Under the pieces are notes generated by a model. That model had not been told where the DNA came from. It ran no database searches and saw nothing but the letters and a program-made list of their open reading frames with translations. Shown here piece after piece: positions 45,831 through 59,432 of a stretch of DNA of 64,000 nucleotides (position 1 is its first letter; each line of letters opens with the position of its first letter). The stretch lies in assembly GCF_021462225.1 (NCBI RefSeq), contig NC_061813.1, positions 18,686,442 through 18,750,441 of the forward strand, in the 5' to 3' direction. This DNA is from Girardinichthys multiradiatus (taxonomy: Eukaryota; Chordata; Actinopteri; Cyprinodontiformes; Goodeidae). The position numbers and the translations under genes are program-made.

Positions 45831-48800
45831 TTCTTGAGGCTAAGGCAGAGTCTTTATAATGGGAGACAGATGGGGTCTGCTTCGGATTAAGAACATCGAC
45901 TCCACTATCTGTGAGAACACCTCTCCTCATCTGTGCACGCTTAAATCCGTGCGTGCATGTTTGCCCCGGTGCGTCTGCATCTGCGCGTATGCACACCTAG
46001 GTGCTCAGCCATGTGTAAACGTGTGCGTGTGTGTAAAGGCGATTGTCTTTGACAGCCATGCCGTGGTTATTTTTTAATGCATTTCTGAGTTATGATAACA
46101 GTCTCGCAGTCTGCTCCTTCCAATGACTTCTATGGCTGACAGTGGAAAAGAGAATAATTCTAAAAAACGGTTTCTCAGTAATAACAAAAAATGCCTCACA
46201 ATTATGTAGCTGGAGTTCATTTGGGCCAAAGTGTTGCTGTTTCCAACAACCAAAGCCATGTTTCTGAGTTAATGCTTTTTCAGTCCTGGTTTATCAAAAC
46301 CAATGAACCTCAAGAACCTCTATTAGATGAGGTGATATGCAATGTGAAGGGAAATTGGAGATCATATTTTTTGGACAAATAACAATAGACACTGCAGTTT
46401 ATAGTGTACATTGCCAACATTACACCGGAATGAGCTAACATACTAATGATGCTTCAATAAATGCAATACCAGACATCTTTTGGGCTGGTTCATTGCTATG
46501 ATTGCAGAGTTTTTTGTAATTCCCAGGCTGGGTGAAAGCAAGTAAAGACATCCTTGTGTAATCTGTGTTGTTATGTTCATTGGAGCTAACACAATCTCCA
46601 CAATCACACATGATTTCAGGATTCAATCAGGTGGTTATTTTGTATGACAGCAATTCTCAAAGTCCAAGCTTCACACCTCAATTTTTGGCCACGTTCAGCT
46701 GAGGCTTCACCAACAGCCGCGTGCTTAGTTCTGACCTGTGAAGGTGGAAGTTAACATGAGTCATTCAGAATTATGGTATTAAAAGCAAATTGCTTAGTTC
46801 ACAAAACAAGAGAACTACTTGTCCTGCAATATTTTGGTGGCTCAACCTTAACCTTTTAAGCCCAAAGGGGTATTGTGAAGTTTGACCTCAAAATAACATG
46901 TGCAAATCTAACTGAATGGCTCTGAGAATTGACATACTCTATCTAAAAAATCATTATGTTAAAAATTCTGTTTTTCAAATGGGAGCGATAATTCTGGCCT
47001 CCCTTTGCTGCTGGTTGAGTAAAACCTGGGTGGCTTGCAACAAAATGTATTTATGGAATCTGTGAGCTCTCTGCTTACAGTAGACATGCTGGTTGTGTGT
47101 TTAGAAGCCGTGTGGTGAACAGCTGAAACCGAGTTCTGCAGTTATGTCATCCTGTGGAGTTTGTTTATTTTCTGATTCAACTGCCTTAAGTTTTAACTGT
47201 TTTTGGTGTTTGTAAAAATGGTTTATATCAACCTTTAGCCAAGATTCAACTATTTCTGTGGATACCACATATGTTTATGTTTAACTAATGGAACTTGCAG
47301 TAAAGAAAGTAGAAGGAAACAAGAGTTAAATTCTGCCCCCAATACTGGGGGTTGGGCTTAAGAGGTTCTGGAACTTTTCTAATTACTTTTTGTACCCATA
47401 TATGCATAGTCAGATAGTGCCTGGTGCATTTAGAAAAATAAATAAAGCCACACACTTTTTAGGGGATGTATCCATCTTTCTCATTCCCAGAATTTTAAGA
47501 TCGTATCTGAAGGATTTTAATGCTACAAAAATGATTATTCTTTGATGTATTATGAAACACACTACTTTTTTCTTTTCAAAATTACTTGGAGATGACTGAC
47601 AGGTGGATATTTAGGGGCTTTACAAAAATAAATTAATCCCAATAAAGCTGGATTATTTTTCTATTGAAATGTTGAAATGTCATGCATTAACGGTATGACT
47701 GGATACTTTTTTAAGTTAGAGAAATGGTTTACTTTGCAAAACATGGAAATCTAAAGATTAAAAATTGACTGTTGGAGAGTCAAATAAAATGATTTTTATT
47801 CATTTTATGCTGGCTTTAGGTTTAGTTCAATTAAAGCAAAATGTCAACTGTCTCTGGATATATGTAACTGTTACTGCAGTTTTTTTGATGGTACACTGCA
47901 TTATTGCACTCTACGTTCAGTTTTATGTATTCATGTGTGTGAAGAGAACAATTCATTTGTCAAGGTTTATAAAATTAAGTTGATGAAGTTCAAGGCAAAA
48001 ATTGTTTAAAACTTAGAGCAGCTGGGATTCACAAAAAAACATTATTGGCAAAAATAGCAATGTCTTCTGCTTTCTAATAATATTTGGTGAAAAAGGATTC
48101 ATTCATCAAAAGCAAGTATGGACTTTTGACCTTATCTAGATTCAGACTTGGAAACTCCTGCTGTATGGCATCACTTCAGAATTTCATAGAAATGTTGTCT
48201 TCTTTTGCCCATCTTTCCATTATTCCCTCCTTTCTTCTCAGTTCCCAACTCTAATTCTTCTCCTTCTCTTGTTTTTCTTCTTCCTCTTTTGTCTACTTTT
48301 CCGATCCACCTTTATCTTGCTCTTTCCTCTTTTTATGCATTCATCTCCAACACCTCAGCCTCATGTGGAGCAGGTGTTGACAGGATAAGATATATGTTTC
48401 AATAACACACTCCGCTTACGAAAGAATTGATAGCAAAGACAAGGGAGTGCTTCTCCGAATACAATGTATGTATGGAAGCATAAAGCATAAACATGTGTAT
48501 ATGAGGGCATACTGGGTGAGAATTCTTATATACATGTGATCCTTTCTGAAGCAGCACACTCTGATCTTTCATCTGAAAGAGACAGAAAATGGAGTAAAAC
48601 ATAATTTATTGCATTACCATTGACCAGGGCTCAGATTCTACCAGCAAAAACATTGCTGCCATGAAATGCATTGGCGGAAATTCATAAAGACACTAACCCT
48701 ATAGACCTGAGAAAAGGAAACCAGTAGTTTTGAAAGTGTTTTCCCATGTTAGAACTTATTTAACCTCGCAAGACTTCACTCTTCTTTCATTCAAAGAGTC

Positions 48801-50853
48801 TAAACCATCAAATAATTTTTTGTAAATGTAACAGTATTTCAAGCTTGAGTTTGAGCTGAGACAAGAGAAACAAGGCTGTACCCGCTCTGTTTCTTCCCAC
48901 ATTAATATTGGTCCTCCACTAAATTGAGCAGACAGAAATTAAGTGACTCTGTTGAGGCCACATTAGTCCCATTTGGATGAGTGTCATTGAAAAGATAGGG
49001 AACAAAACTCAATCGAATGACACTTTCAGCTCAATGAATTAGGCATAGTTAAGGATTAGCACACGATGGATGTCAATTGATTAACAGTGTTAAATGCAGT
49101 GTTAAATGTTAAAATTTGAAGCATAAAAGCAAAAAATGGAAGTTTTTCCTGAAACTTTGGAAGCAGTCCTTATTTATTACAGGTGATCTTTGCATTATCT
49201 TATTTTGCTAACTTGTGTGTTTTCCTCCCCGTTGAGCATCTGTTCTACGAATATCAAAGGCATGAATCTTCCCTATTTTTCCGTCTTCTCTTCTCTCCCT
49301 CAAAGTCTTTTATTCCTCCCCACCTCTGCCATATCCTTCCTGTCATATCCCGTCTTTTGTCGCATGCCTGGTTTCATTTCCCGACAATGGGGGTAAAAAT
49401 TACATTTTAGCTGAAACGTTTCATGTAGCAAAGTACCAGGCGGTGTAATCTTTTCTTTGCAGAGGTGAAAACATCAGGCTGCATTTATAGCACTTCATGT
49501 ATGTAAATCAGAACCATGATGCGTACCTTCTAAGGCCGGCTAGACGGTGCATTTAGACTGCTTAGGGGACTGATACAATGTAAGCTTGCAGTGTTTATGT
49601 GCGTGGATGTGTCTTTTTTTGCCATGCCTGAGTGAGTGTGGTTATGTCTGTAGGCCTCTGTTTATACCCTTTAGTGACAGCCTCAACATAATCTGAGCCT
49701 GCTCTACAGGCATGGAGGATGATACTTCAAAGTAATACCTGCTAACAGACATTAGTTCATGTAAGCAGGGCATATTCTTCCTAAGCTGACTATGTGGTAC
49801 TCTGTCTATCCATGTGCTCCTGTAGGCTGTTGTCAGTATGTACATGATGGTGCAATCACATATTAATGTCATTAAAAACTGTTGTGTGTTACGGTTTTGT
49901 CAATGCATGCAAAATTACTGTTTTGGACAATTTACGGTGTACAGATAAGCGTGTATGTGTATGCAGAGGTTTGTGAGGTGAGTTTGAATGTCATATTTCC
50001 TCTGTGGCAGCAGGTGGGGGAGTCACATGTAATGAGGCTATCTCCCTCATGGTTTAAACATGAGTATGGAAAGATGGAGACACAGAGGGAATCAGCTGCG
50101 TTTCTTCAGGCAGAGAAATAAAAAAGGGCCGAGCTTTAGGCTGTAACAGTTTATTGCAAAGGTAACCAGGGTGTTTTTCTTCTTTTTTTCCCTGAAGAAG
50201 GAGGCTTTCTTACATCGTTGGATTGATTTATTTAACTCACCCGTGGTGGAGTACATAAAGGATGAAACGTTAAAAATAATAATGCTGCACATTTAAAGAT
50301 TTTGTTGCGCGTTAGGATGAGAGCTTTTAAAGGCCACACATGACTACTAACAACACTGCACCTGATCAGACTTGTATTATGGCTTCAAAGCTATAAAATA
50401 TGGGATGTGCGCATCATCCTAATATTCCTTACTTAGTATTTTTTCAATGAACCTGAGATGCTGCTTGATTTCCTCAAAATCTGAAAGTCTATTCACATTT
50501 ACTCTTTAGAGAAGCTGGATGTGTGGACTGCAGAGCAAATAAGACTTCAATGTTCATAGAAGACAGTTCACTACGTCTCAATTTAGGCCCACTGACTCTA
50601 AGGTAAAGACGCCGAGATGTGGGTTGAAGATTGACATTGTTTGACAATGTGTTGAAGTTACTTTCCTCACAAAAGACTAGAGTTAGACATATGAAATTCT
50701 TTGAGTTATTACTGTTGATTACTGATGGGAAGGTAGTTATTTCAGAGCCACCTATAATTTCTTTATAACCCAGCATTCAAAGAAGCCTGCATTTATTTTA
50801 TTGTTTTAAAAGTAATTTTCAGAAATAGATTCCAGCCTTTTTAAAAAAATAAG

Positions 50854-50859
<6 letters not shown>
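45831..50859. other. Long gene-free stretch
   Basis: About 5 kb with no recognised gene, RNA or repeat family. Pyrimidine-rich runs at 48190-48330 and 49250-49400 give the longer chance frames. Confidence 0.5.

Positions 50860-50917
<58 letters not shown>
50860..50917. repeat. (TA)n microsatellite, about 29 units
   Basis: An uninterrupted TA run between agatttatt and tcttaatgac. It is self-complementary and could extrude as a cruciform. Confidence 0.97.
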
Positions 50918-50919
<2 letters not shown>

Positions 50920-51084
50920 TTAATGACATTAAAGGCTGTTTTTATACACTGGTACCCATAAAGCAGAAGTCATTTTGTTTTCAGAACCATTCCTCTTTTA
51001 ATTGAGGTTGAGACTGATCAGTAAGTATTTATTTTTTAGGGACAGGTCAAGAAAAATCACATTGTCACAATCATTTCATCCAGA

Positions 51085-51345
51085 GAAGTAAGAATAATTT
51101 ATTCCAACATTATGGGCGGCAGTAAATTTGTATTCAGACCCCTTTATCAGTACTTTGTAGAACAACATTTCACTGCCTCTAAAAGGTTTTCTTCTTTTCT
51201 TCCAGCAGCTCTGAGTACCTTCCCTGTCCCTGCAGAAGAAAATAATTCATTCAGCATGATGCTGCCACCACCACCATGTTTCACAATGGGGAATGGAATG
51301 TTCTGGGAGATGATCTGGTCATGGTGATGTTACCCTAAAACTGTC
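51085..51345 (-). mobile_element. Internally deleted Tc1-like relic (minus strand)
   Basis: Read on the minus strand, the segment contains the Tc1 phrase caccatccccattgtgaaac-like text and tggtggtggcagcatcatgc. It then jumps from the gcagggacagggaag block straight to the family's 3' end (tgttctacaaagtactgata, then ggggtctgaatacaaattt). The C-terminal half of the transposase, with the second Asp and the Glu, is therefore deleted. It is the same broad family as 42997-44412. Confidence 0.65.
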
Positions 51346-52719
51346 TAAAACAAATACTATCAGAAAATCGGGTCATTAAGAAAAAGCGTCAAATCCACCA
51401 AAGACCTGACACGGGGTCAGTGTGATGTGATGTCCTTCAGCTTTATGATGAGGTCTCATCAGGAATTTTCTCACAGAAACATTTTGAAGACGTTATTTAA
51501 AACAGAAAATGTGGGAAAAGTGTAGGTATGCCAATCTGCAAGAGAACTACCAGAACAAATCCATAGCAAACGGTGTGTGCAAAAAAAAAGATCTTTCTAA
51601 ACCTTTTACAGCTATTAAACTAAAATAAAGGTGGTTATACTTTTAAACTCTTTAAAATAATACCATGTGTTTTTTTAGCTAGTTTAATTTAGGCACAGCA
51701 TTCAGCTTAATTGAAAAAATAAAAACATAAAGTGTTGTGTGAAAGCCTGGTTTGTACAATCGTGGTAATGTCTGTCTCAGAATACAAATTTCATACAGAA
51801 AAGAAAAACCAAGAAATGTTAAAACTCAGTCACTGCAGGGAAATACCAGTTCCAATAATAAACGTCTGGTATATATTTCTGATGATAAGTTTTACTAGTT
51901 GCCATTGTAAGTTGGCATATTAAAGAAATGTTTTTTTTCTTTTTTATTATTTCTGTTTGATGTATTTGTCAAATTTTGAAATTAGTTGAGCAGAACTGGG
52001 TTCTAGAAACAATACATTCTGATCTGATTACTATAAATAAACTTATCTTGTGGCCACCATGTTTAAAGAATTTAACGCATTAGTCATCGTAGAATTCACA
52101 ACCTCGCAACTAAAAAGGTAATGAGGTAAACCTCAATCAGCAACAGTCTCATCTATTATTTATTTGTAAGTTTTAAAAGGGAAAATTAGGTTTAGAGTTC
52201 CGTATGATTTACGTCTGTATGCTATCTGTTAAGACAAATTACTTCCAAGTTGAACACCTTTACCCAATACTTCACAATGCCGCTGACAGGATATATATCA
52301 AGTGCACTTATCAAACACCATTATCACACCTCTAGATGCATTGGTCACTGAGCCTGTCCAAATGAGCCAGTTCATCCTTCACTGTATATTTTTCCCCCAA
52401 CAGAAAGAAATGAGAGTATGGATGTGAAGAAGGTGCAAAAAAAATCACCCTTGCAGACATCATTCCTTCACTGAGAGCTTTTTGTATGATTTGCCTTTGT
52501 GCAACTTCCATCCAACATACTTTTTTACTTTCATCTTTCTATTCCTCCTCTCTTCTTCTCCTCCATCAATCTGTGCCTCTCTCTGGCCCATGTCTTGACT
52601 TGTCCCGAATCGTCCCTTATCTCTGCATGTTCAACACATTCTGAGGGACTTCTCTCCTTTTCTTCTTCCTCTGTCTCACTCTGCCCTCCTCTTTCCTGCC
52701 AAGACAATAGGCAAGCAGG
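51346..52719. other. Spacer, no gene seen
   Basis: AT-rich DNA; a pyrimidine-rich run at 52520-52700 gives chance frames. Confidence 0.55.
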
Positions 52720-53060
52720 ATAACCCCTTACTCTAGAATTAATTATCTGCCCCTTTAATTCTGGGCCACGCTGATTAGCTCTGTATGTAAAACGGAGTCC
52801 ACATTAACATAATATTTGGCTATCTTCCCATAAGCTGAGGTCCCCTGACCTTTTCAACCTCCTAAGTCTTTCTCCCTCTGTCTCTCTGTCATCTTTTCCT
52901 CTCAGGAGGTCCGTGGCAGTCCCAGCCTATGAATGTGATTTGAAGGGGTAAATTAGATTTTGCTTCTCTCTCAGTTTTTCTCGTGTTTCCCCTCCCCGCC
53001 TCCCTCCCCTTCCGCTGGATGTGTATGAAACTAACGACAGTTCATTTCCAGGCCCGCTAT
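52720..53060. promoter_or_regulatory. Candidate conserved non-coding element
   Basis: Complex sequence including tagaattaattatctgcccc, tgggccacgctgattagctc and caggcccgctataattacgt words and no domain-bearing frame. The call is motif-based only. Confidence 0.3.
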
Positions 53061-55989
53061 AATTACGTGTGCTTTTTTTCTCTATCATTGACTGCTTTGA
53101 TGGCAACACTGATATGCTGTGTTAATATAAACGTTTAGCTTGGTTATTATGAGCCCTGAGAGACGGAAAAGGACATCCAACCTGTGCTCTGATTGTCTCC
53201 CAAACAAGATGTCCACCTTTACTGTCTGCGGCTGTTCCTGCCTCCATCACTGTTTGCTGTCTCTTAGTCATACTATTAATCGCTGTCTAGTGTCTTTTCC
53301 ACCCTTTGTTGTGCTCTATGTAATGTCCTTCTTGCAGTATTACAGATAGCCAAAGAGCTTTAAAGTCTACTTTCTTGAATAGTAATGAATAGTTGGCTCA
53401 TTTTGGATTTAGAACTAATGCTATTTGTGGAAATGAACATCAGGGAAATGAGAAGAGCCGGCATACCATCACCCTCCTCACAGATTCATAATATGGATAC
53501 TTATCATAGTATAAGCTACTTTAAAAGAGGATTTAACATGTGATCCTAACTTACCGGTATTTCACTCTTTTACTAACAGTGACCTGTAGTAGATGGCGGT
53601 AAAACAAGATTGTAAAAAGTTTATTTTGTGTGCTAGAAACATAGTTTTAGCACCACAGACCAAACTTTTACCCTGTCAGCAGGATCTACATCCAAAGTTG
53701 GAACAGATATTGGTTGAATCTAGTTTTGCCCTTTTTTTGAGATCATAAAAATATGAGTTATAAAGTTATCTCTGTGCTTGCCCTGCCGAATGCCTTATGA
53801 CTACAGTTTTGTAGGAAAAACTGCATATTCCTTTATTAGTACATTAACTTATCACAAAATGATCAACACAGGAAACTATAAAAAATACTTTAGTTTAATA
53901 ATGCGAGCAAAAACATTTAAATTACCTGTAACACATGCACACAGTGTAGTAAATTGTATAGATTAAAACTCCAGGTTTTTCATCCTAAAACGTTCTTCAA
54001 TCATTCAACTCTCATAATATGTCAAACATATATGTAAATGCTTGAAATGTATTTCATCAGACAAACTGTGTGTTTGACATAGAGGTAGGAATTCTCCTGC
54101 GTAAGGTCAGAAACAACTTACATAATGTGCAAGACATTGCCATAGTAAAATGTATGGTTGCAGGAAAAATGTTGTTCTGGAAAAATATATGGACATCCCT
54201 GCATCATATAATTAAATATAGTCCACATGTTATAACATGTATTACAATAATTGGTCAGTGTTCAACAAAACCTAGACCTTGGCAGGGATTTATACTGTGT
54301 ATGAAAAACACCTAGAGTTGGCTGAATTTCTTTTTAATAGTTGAAATAGTTTTTAATAGTTCCTTGACCAGATTTTGAAGTTTGATTGAAGATTTGATGG
54401 TATTTTTGCAGACATGCAGAATAGTAGTGATACATTAGGAAAGATACATTAGTCAATGCCAGAAAATGAAAAAGAAAACTGTAATTAAACCACACAGTAC
54501 CTGTAAAAATAAGAACATGATGTAATTATTTATTATCAACTCACCTTTTAAGTATTCAATGTTGTTTTTACATTGAGCAAAACATTTTTTTTTGGACAAT
54601 AAAACTGCTAAACCTCCATTTTTATATTGATGTGGCACTAATGTATTTTTGAACTTGAACTCAGTGCTGTCCTGCATTAATAGTATTTTTTACTTTAACA
54701 TAACGGATGTAAAAGATATATCAGTTTTAAATTATATTATTTGAGATCCACAGATAAGGATGTTTTGCAAATGTTTTTTTGTTTTTTTTTCTGCAACCTT
54801 TGCATGAGCGTAAACAAACCCCAAGCCTTCCAGCTATTACTCTGTTTCTCAGTACTACACAATTACAATTGCTTTTGCAACATCCACAATCTCAACTAAG
54901 AATGGTCTTTAATTGCCCAGTCGTGTGTGGAGGAGTTTCTCATTGCATGTGTATGGGGGCATGCTCTTTCACCTACTCTTCAACCTATTAGTTATGGGGG
55001 GTGTTGTTTTAGCTCTGGGCAGGTAAACAGTCAGAAGGACATTAGCTTCCAATCAGCCTCTGCTAAATCACCTAGAAGTTTAATTAATTTCAATCCATAG
55101 GACAAGCAGTGTATGGAGAGTCTGCACTTCTGTGTGTGTTTATGCATGTGTGTCTGTTTCCGTTTAGACTTTCTTATAACCCGTTCACGGTCAGGGTGTC
55201 TAAAACTGCTGTAAAGGTCAGCACATAATCACTCTCTTTAGCCTGCCTCAAATTTTAATTGACTATCTCCCACCTGACACCTCCTGTCCCCTACACCTCC
55301 TTCCCTGTACACACACATAAACACACACATACACTCATACTGTACCTAGACAACCCCCCTCCCTCCTTCACTGCAGCCAGTATAGATCCCAGTATGAATT
55401 GATGATCTCTCCTATCTAAAGCCTAATCACTCTGCTGGACCTTAGGGAGATTCAGTGATCCGTTTCCTCTTCTACTGCACCACAGGAATCTCACATTCAC
55501 ATATTGGGCTTGTTGATGAGTAGAAAATAAAAATTCTACCTGGTTTAATATTGCACTTCATCACAGGTCCTGTGAAAAATTAAAACTGGCATAAAATAGT
55601 TCTTGGAGACTTGCAGCAAAATTGAAACGATTGGTGGAAGTAAATGAATTTATCTTGGAAAAGGGGAAAATCATTCTGATTTATCTTTTATCACCTAGTA
55701 ATCAGATGCAATGGACCTAAAAATGTGGAATCACTTGTTACAGAAAAATATTCTGATAGATATGGAGGTCAATGCAAAAGAAATGTCATTTTTATGTTCT
55801 GGGATAGAATTGGGATGGATCACAAATGCTTGTAGCAAGTATAGAGAAATACACATTTATTTAAAATATTGCAACTGAATCCTGTTGGTTTTTTTTAATG
55901 TCTTTATTGTATTTTGCCTAGTCATCTTAGCACAATTAGTAAAAAAATATATATATTTGTTTTTTTATTTCTTTGTTGAAACAATTCTT
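53061..55989. other. Spacer, no gene seen
   Basis: No recognised gene, RNA gene or repeat family over about 2.9 kb; frames are short and AT-driven. Confidence 0.55.
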
Positions 55990-56240
55990 CTCAACAATAA
56001 CTCTTATTCCGTCAGAAAGCTGGCCATTAAAACGGCATTACATTTGTAAGGAGAATACATTGGTGGGTTGAGCAGCAACATTGTGCCCATGAAAAACCTA
56101 CCAAATCCTGTGAGAATTACAGTTTTTGGTGGAAGTAATGTGATAGCGTTTCTCTTACTAGAAGAATGAGGCCTGTCATCATTGAAGGCAATCTCCATGC
56201 AGGCAGATATCAAGATGAGAGTCTGCAATCAGTGACAATC
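55990..56240 (+). mobile_element. Tc1/mariner relic, same family as 25790-26150
   Basis: Plus-strand text here aligns by eye with the reverse complement of 25910-26140: a tacatttgta/ggagaat block, then gggttgagcagcaac, then cccatgaaaaacct and caaatcctgtg, then gcagatatcaagatgaga. It is a heavily decayed transposase segment around the first catalytic Asp region. It ends a few bases before the next Tc1 terminus at 56247. Confidence 0.5.
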
Positions 56241-56246
56241 CATATA

Positions 56247-56590
56247 CAGTGCCTTGCGAAAGTACTCGGCCCCCTTGAACTGGTCAACCTCTTGCCACAT
56301 TTCAGGCTTCAAACATAAAGATATACAATTCAAATTTTTTGTGAAGAATCAACAACAAGTGGGACACAATTGTGAAGTGGAATGAAATTTATTGGATGTG
56401 TCAAACTTTTTTAACAAACAAAAAACTGAAAAGTGGGTCGTGCAATATTATTCGGCCCCCTTGCGTTAATACTTTGTAGCGCCACCCTTTGCTGCAATTA
56501 CAGCTGCAAGTCGCTTGGGGTATGTCTCTATCAGTTTTGCACATCGAGAGACTGAAATTCTTATCTATTCTTCCTTGCAAAACAGAAGAG
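56247..56590 (-). mobile_element. 3'-end fragment of another Tc1-like transposon
   Basis: The terminus cagtgccttgcgaaagtact follows TA (56245-56246). Read on the minus strand, 56475-56585 encodes the C-terminus of a Tc1 transposase, including KLIETYPKRLAAVIAAKGG and ending TKY then stop. The element is cut off near 56590, about 170 bp before the retroviral env start, so only its 3' end remains. One in-frame stop interrupts the surviving peptide. Confidence 0.75.
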
Positions 56591-56759
56591 GCGGCAGTGA
56601 TTGAGTTTCCCTCTCACTGAAAGTGGTAGAGTTTTCCCTCCCACTTGTAAAATACTGAATAAAAAAAAAAAAACTGAACTAAAACTTTTGTATCTCTATT
56701 AATTTCTTTTTTACAGGTATCAAAGATTATATTACTCACAAGTATTACCAGGAATAATC

Positions 56760-58022
56760 ATGGGGAGCCAAAGGGTAGGACCAAAACCCTCTAAGGGTTG
56801 GGTCATGGGATGTTTGTGTGTCATATCTTTTTGCATTATTACAGTGATTTTGGGTTTGTTTTGTGAACTTCCATTCCAGACATGCTCTGACAGCCGCCAA
56901 ACTGAGCAAATGTTCAAATGCGCAACCAAACAGGGAAAAGCGGACTGGTGTATGGCTAAAAACAAGGGGATAGAGCTCAATTATGTTTATGGGGCCACCA
57001 CCACCTTTTCTTTTGACCTCTGTCTGGTAGTGAATTGCAGGAATGGCGGAACCGGGTGGGAATGTTATGCCATTTATTTATGCATGGACGAAAGATGGTC
57101 TAAGTACTGTAAACAATGGAGGTACTCCTTGCCCAGGCCCCTACCATGTGGCTCTTGGAGCGGGGTGACTAGTTGGACGGGCTCTGGATGGACTCCTGAT
57201 AAAAAAGCAATACCCGGTAATTTGACAAATATCAGCATCCAGCGCGGCACGCTAGGTGGAGCCATTAGCAACGGACGTAACCCCCTTATGCTCTCCATAT
57301 ACGTTAGCTGCACTCAACCCTCTGTAGAGTAATTTACTCTTGCAGTATGGCAGTCAGGAACAGACACATGGGGACCAATAAAAATGTATTTTCAAACACC
57401 GTCTGTGCAACAGGACAACACAATTACCGTCCCACTGACAGTTAGGCCAAAAAATAAACCCCAGGTGATGGAACTTGATTATTCCACATTGAAACCTATA
57501 GAGGTAATCCAAATGGCCACAGGATATACTGAAGATAACCTTTGGCTTCAGTGGATAACACAAACAGCAAAAGAACAAAGCAAAGCTGAGTGTGTGGCCT
57601 GTGCCTCGGCCCGACCACATCTTACCACCGATCCCGCCCCTCTGTATCCAGAGGACACGTGGGGTTACAATTGTATGATACAATTAACTAAGGAGGCCAC
57701 ACCGGCTAACTGCACCACACTAGCCAGCATTTTTCCTCCCATCCCCAATAACACCAAAACAGGACCATTTACCCCTCTAAAAGGGAATGGCACTTATACT
57801 TGTTTTAATATTACTGCTCAAAACCCTAAAATCAATGTGGGACAGATCCCCTTAGATTGGTGTAATAGGACCGCTTCAGGCGGGGGCATTGGACGTTGGG
57901 CAAGGTCAGGACTCTACCATTATTGCGGAGACCATAGACTGTTCACTAATATCCCACAAAAGACCGTAGGATTGTGTGCCATGGTTAGGCTACAGGCACC
58001 ACTGGTCCTGATAGGACCTAAT
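56760..58022 (+). pseudogene. env: Retroviral envelope, surface-subunit (SU) part, with premature stop
   Basis: This encodes the receptor-binding surface half of a retroviral envelope. It starts at ATG 56760. Residues about 14-36 form a hydrophobic segment fitting a signal peptide, and Cys-rich SU sequence follows. A single in-frame TAA at 57330-57332 interrupts it; the same frame stays open beyond it to 58022. A CVAC motif (CXXC type, 57591-57602) corresponds to the SU motif that pairs with CX6CC in gamma-type envelopes. Several N-X-S/T sequons are present. The frame is cut at 58022-58023 by the TA duplication of the Tc1 insertion, a short distance before the SU/TM cleavage site. No stop is needed beyond the nonsense codon to inactivate it. 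Whether the stop or the insertion came first cannot be told. Confidence 0.85.
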
Positions 58023-58023
58023 A

Positions 58024-58223
58024 CAGGTCCTTCTCAAAATATTAGCATATTGTGATAAAGTTCATTATTTTCCATAATGTCATGATGAAAATTTAACATT
58101 CATATATTTTAGATTCATTGCACACTAACTGAAATATTTCAGGTCATTTATTGTCTTAATACGGATGATTTTGGCATACAGCTCATGAAAACCCAAAATT
58201 CCTATCTCACAAAATTAGCATAT
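58024..58223 (+). repeat. Left terminal inverted repeat of the Tc1 element
   Basis: A 200-bp repeat with an outer and an inner attagcatat-type word. Compared with the right copy it differs at about 2 positions (t/g near 58100 and a/t near 58145 in its own reading). Confidence 0.9.
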
Positions 58224-58300
58224 TTCATCCGACCAATAAAAGAAAAGTGTTTTTAATACAAAAAACGTCAACCTTCAAATAATCATGTACAGTTATGCAC

Positions 58301-59304
58301 TCAATACTTGGTCGGGAATCCTTTGGCAGAAATGACTGCTTCAATGCGGCGTGGCATGGAGGCAATCAGCCTGTGGCACTGCTGAGGTCTTATGGAGGCC
58401 CAGGATGCTTCGATAGCGGCCCTTAGCTCATCCAGAGTGTTGGGTCTTGAGTCTCTCAATGTTCTCTTCACAATATCCCACAGATTCTCTATGGGGTTCA
58501 GGTCAGGAGAGTTGGCAGGCCAATTGAGCACAGTGATACCATGGTCAGTAAACCATTTACCAGTGGTTTTGGCACTGTGAGCAGGTGCCAGGTCGTGCTG
58601 AAAAATGAAATCTTCATCTCCATAAAGCTTTTCAGCAGATGGAAGCATGAAGTGCTCCAAAATCTCCTGATAGCTAGCTGCATTGACCCTGCCCTTGATA
58701 AAACACAGTGGACCAACACCAGCAGCTGACATGGCACCCCAGACCATCACTGACTGTGGGTACTTGACACTGGACTTCTGGCATTTTGGCATTTCCTTCT
58801 CCCCAGTCTTCCTCCAGACTCTGGCACCTTGATTTCCGAATGACATGCAGAATTTGCTTTCATCCAAAAAAAGTACTTTGGACCACTGAGCAACAGTCCA
58901 GTGCTGCTTCTCTGTAGCCCAGGTCAGGCGCTTCTGCTGCTGTTTCTGGTTCAAAAGTGGCTTGACCTGGGGAATGCGGCACCTGTAGCCCATTTCCTGC
59001 ACACGCCTGTGCACGGTGGCTCTGGATGTTTCTACTCCAGACTCAGTCCACTGCTTCCGCAGGTCCCCCAAGGTCTGGAATCGGCCCTTCTCCACAATCT
59101 TCCTCAGGGTCCGGTCACCTCTTCTCGTTGTGCAGCGTTTCTGCCACACGTTTTCCTTCCCACAGACTTTCCACTGAGGTGCCTTGATACAGCACTCTGG
59201 GAACAGCCTATTCGTTCAGAAATTTCTTTCTGTGTCTTACCCTCTTGCTTGAGGGTGTCAATAGTGGCCTTCTGGACAGCAGTCAGGTCGGCAGTCTTAC
59301 CCAT
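58301..59304 (-). pseudogene. Tc1-family DD34E transposase, one frameshift
   Basis: This is a cut-and-paste transposase that binds the element's terminal repeats. The natural start is ATG at 59304 (MGKTADLTAVQK). The N-terminal paired-type helix-turn-helix (CSQSAVSRHL) is followed by the second DNA-binding region. The catalytic domain has Asp in FLDESKF, Asp in FQHDLAP and Glu in LNPIENLW, with exactly 34 residues between the last two (DD34E), and VMVWGAMS between. It ends FPTKY then TGA at 58301-58303. Total length of about 335 codons fits the family. The frame shifts once near 59135-59142, about 55 codons in, consistent with loss of one base, so the catalytic part is out of frame with the start. 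A GTG near 59149 is not a credible alternative start because it lacks the first DNA-binding helix. All catalytic residues are retained. Confidence 0.93.
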
Positions 59305-59432
59305 GGTTGGTGTTTTGAGTGATGAACCAGGCTGGGAGTTTTAAAGGCCTCAGGAATCTTTTGCAGGTGTTTAGAGTTAACTCGTTGATTCAGATGATTA
59401 GGTTCATAGCTCGTTTAGAGACCCTTTTAATG

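Noticed and set aside
48205..48405. Ser/Pro/Phe-rich frames at 48205, 49183, 52499 and 35735
   Set aside because: All coincide with pyrimidine-rich runs and lack motifs.
58901..59344. 147-codon plus-strand frame
   Set aside because: It is antisense to the Tc1 transposase gene, which is clearly the real coding strand.
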